Positions 3,494 to 5,275 of a DNA stretch of 5,275 nt are shown here, one piece after another (the stretch's first letter is position 1; each line of letters starts with the position of its first letter). The position numbers were made by a program, and so were the translations under genes. The notes below the pieces were generated by a model. It saw only the letters and a program-made list of their open reading frames with translations. It was not told the origin of the DNA and made no database searches. Origin of the DNA: an uncultured Saprospiraceae bacterium (GTDB taxonomy: Bacteria > Bacteroidota > Bacteroidia > Chitinophagales > Saprospiraceae); NCBI GenBank assembly GCA_937942465.1, contig CALDEO010000251.1, positions 1 through 5,275 of the forward strand, read 5' to 3'.

Positions 3494-5275
3494 ATGAAAA
3501 AATCATTCATTTACTCTTTTATTGTATTAGTTCTATTCTCATTTGCCGTGCAAGCACAACAATCTGGAGATGAAATCTTTGATAATAGTTTTATTCATGA
3601 AGTACGCTTACAATTTGATGACACCAATTTTTTAAGTGTTTTATCTAATAATTTTGATTCAACTCCTCAAGAAGTAGGTAGTAGAGTTCCATACTTAATG
3701 GCTCATGTAACGATCGATGGAGTACAAGTTGATTCTGTTGGAGTCCGTTACAAGGGTTTTACCTCTTACTCTCCTGAGAGCCCTAAAAAGCCAATAAAGA
3801 TCGATTTCAATGAGTTTGTTGCTGGTAAAAGATATGATGGATTACGAAAGTTAAACCTAAACAATGCTACTGGTGACCCTGCTATGCAGCGAGATGTAAT
3901 CTGTTATGATTTGCTCCGTGCTGTAGGAGTTAATGCTTCTAGGACTTCGTACTCTAAAGTATACCTCAATGATGAATATTATGGCCTTTATCAAACGATC
4001 GAACAAGTAGATCAAGCGTTCCTAAAAAACAACTTTAGTAACGACAAAGGTAATCTCTTTAAAAATAAGTCATGGAGTAAGTTTGAGTATAATGGACCCA
4101 ATAAATCGGGATATGACAATATATTCGAATTAAAAACAAACAGAGAAACAGATGACTGGTCAGGTTTTATTAATCTAATGGATGTCCTAAACAACTCAAG
4201 TGATACAGAATTCGAATCAACAATAGAGTCTATATTTAATGTAGACCTATACCTAAAAACCCTTGCTGTTGATGTCGCTACAGGCAATTGGGATTCTTAT
4301 CTACAACATGGTCGTAACTGGTATGTTTATGAGGATACAAACACGGGTGTATTTCATTGGATACCGTGGGATTATAACTTTGCTTTAGAATCTTCCAGTT
4401 TTGGTGGTGAAGCTGAAGATTGTTTTGTGTTTCCTGAGTTTTCAGGTTGGACAGATGGTTCTGAAACTGTAAAATTCTATAATACCAGTTTTGCAACAGA
4501 GCAACCAATGTATATGTATGATTTTGGAGATGGCAATACATCAACTGAAGAAAACCCAATACATACTTTTGATCAAGCTGGTGTCTACGACGTATGTCTA
4601 ACACTAACCGTATCAGAAAACTGTACTGATCAATTTTGTAAAACAATCGATACAAATTATGATTATAACAATTGCAACTCAATAACAAGTGGTCAATTTG
4701 GTAGTGAAATCAATGAATACTTTGTGCAAACAGTTGAATGGAACTCTGGATGTTGTGGTACATGGAATGAAGACTGCCAAGAGATCTATGGTTGGTTATC
4801 TGGTGCTCCAGGTGAAGGGGGTAGTGATTTTACAGTTAATCAAGATGACAACGAAGGCGTACTCATCAGAAGATTGATGAGTGTAGATAAGTTTAAAGAA
4901 CGATACTATGAGTACTTCTGTCAAATGACTAATCAAGAATATACCCCAGAAAAGTATGAGGCGTTTATAAATGATAATAAGACATTAATAGAAACAGAGA
5001 TTCAAAACGATCCAAATCAACTTTTTAGTTATGACCAATTTGTTAAAGATTCTGGTGCAGAAGGAATCCTACAAACAATAAACACTAGACATGAAGCACT
5101 TGTAACAGAACTAGAAGATACGTACGGCTGCCAATTCAACATCGTACCAGTAGATTATCAAGATATAGTTATCAATGAACTCGTAGCATCTAATGATTCT
5201 TTAAGTAACATAGCAGATGCCGAAGGTAAATATGAAGATTGGATTGAATTATTTAATAACACCAATCAAGATATA
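3494..5275 (+). CDS. secreted CotH-kinase / PKD / lamin-tail protein, 3' end outside window
   Basis: The frame is open from ATG at 3494 to the window edge (594 codons). Residues 1-21 are a signal peptide (MKKSFIYSFIVLVLFSFAVQA, cleavage probably before Q22), so the product is exported. Residues about 34-300 match the CotH kinase-like domain: RYKG (85-88), LRKLNLNNATGDPAMQRD (117-134), YLNDEYYGLYQTIEQVD (157-173), GNWDSY with D267, and WIPWDYN with D293 (probable catalytic and metal-binding aspartates). A cysteine-rich insert (about 305-455) follows. It holds a PKD domain (about 312-386; YDFGDG at 342-347, NPIHTF, AGVYDVCLTLT) and a CCGTWNEDC motif (420-428). The CotH fold then resumes at LIRRLMSVDKFKERYYEYF. 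From I558 a lamin-tail domain begins (INELVASN, DWIELFN). The missing C-terminus may carry a type IX secretion signal. B. subtilis CotH phosphorylates spore-coat proteins; the target here is unknown. Confidence 0.9.
   Translation, partial: MKKSFIYSFIVLVLFSFAVQAQQSGDEIFDNSFIHEVRLQFDDTNFLSVLSNNFDSTPQEVGSRVPYLMAHVTIDGVQVDSVGVRYKGFTSYSPESPKKPIKIDFNEFVAGKRYDGLRKLNLNNATGDPAMQRDVICYDLLRAVGVNASRTSYSKVYLNDEYYGLYQTIEQVDQAFLKNNFSNDKGNLFKNKSWSKFEYNGPNKSGYDNIFELKTNRETDDWSGFINLMDVLNNSSDTEFESTIESIFNVDLYLKTLAVDVATGNWDSYLQHGRNWYVYEDTNTGVFHWIPWDYNFALESSSFGGEAEDCFVFPEFSGWTDGSETVKFYNTSFATEQPMYMYDFGDGNTSTEENPIHTFDQAGVYDVCLTLTVSENCTDQFCKTIDTNYDYNNCNSITSGQFGSEINEYFVQTVEWNSGCCGTWNEDCQEIYGWLSGAPGEGGSDFTVNQDDNEGVLIRRLMSVDKFKERYYEYFCQMTNQEYTPEKYEAFINDNKTLIETEIQNDPNQLFSYDQFVKDSGAEGILQTINTRHEALVTELEDTYGCQFNIVPVDYQDIVINELVASNDSLSNIADAEGKYEDWIELFNNTNQDI

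Noticed and set aside
4012..4688. Two minus-strand frames antisense to the CotH-like gene
   Set aside because: They lie opposite a continuous frame with clear CotH and PKD motifs.
4689..4877. Plus-strand 62-codon frame
   Set aside because: It is an out-of-frame shadow of the CotH-like gene, which stays open through this stretch.
1..5275. CRISPR array, insertion sequence or long direct repeats
   Set aside because: No regularly spaced repeats, transposase or terminal inverted repeats were seen.

Overview
The window looks like a chromosomal segment of an AT-rich member of the Bacteroidota. This is inferred from a TTTG-N19-TAnnTTTG promoter, starts preceded by A-rich stretches rather than Shine-Dalgarno sites, tRNAs without an encoded CCA, and the protein families present: a WYL regulator of a type I associate with Bacteroidota, and a secreted CotH/PKD/LTD protein. 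I could not run a search, so genus and species stay open.

Layout, left to right. Positions 1-111 (minus strand) hold two tandem tRNA genes: an intact 73-nt tRNA with anticodon GTC (Asp) and, cut by the window edge, the 5' part of a second tRNA. Positions 137-411 hold a small minus-strand transcription unit not visible as a long ORF: a consensus Bacteroidota promoter, a leader hairpin near the predicted RNA 5' end, a 37-codon ORF, and an intrinsic terminator. Positions 412-592 show nothing I can support. A strong terminator at 593-628 closes the rtcB transcript, which may also carry a 57-codon ORF (657-830).

Positions 865-2247 (minus) encode a divergent RtcB-family RNA ligase. Divergently transcribed from it, with 80 bp between the start codons, is a WYL-domain transcription factor (2328-3359, plus). 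The short gap contains a perfect 7-bp inverted repeat (TACGCAA-N5-TTGCGTA), the best candidate operator. The simplest reading is an RNA-repair module: the WYL protein senses a ligand, possibly a nucleic acid, binds the inverted repeat, and controls rtcB and itself. This would parallel RtcR control of rtcBA in proteobacteria but with an unrelated regulator.

After a 134-bp gap, positions 3494-5275 (plus, open at the right edge) encode a secreted multidomain protein. It has a signal peptide, a CotH-like kinase domain interrupted by a cysteine-rich insert containing a PKD domain, and then the start of a lamin-tail domain. It appears functionally unrelated to the RNA-repair pair.
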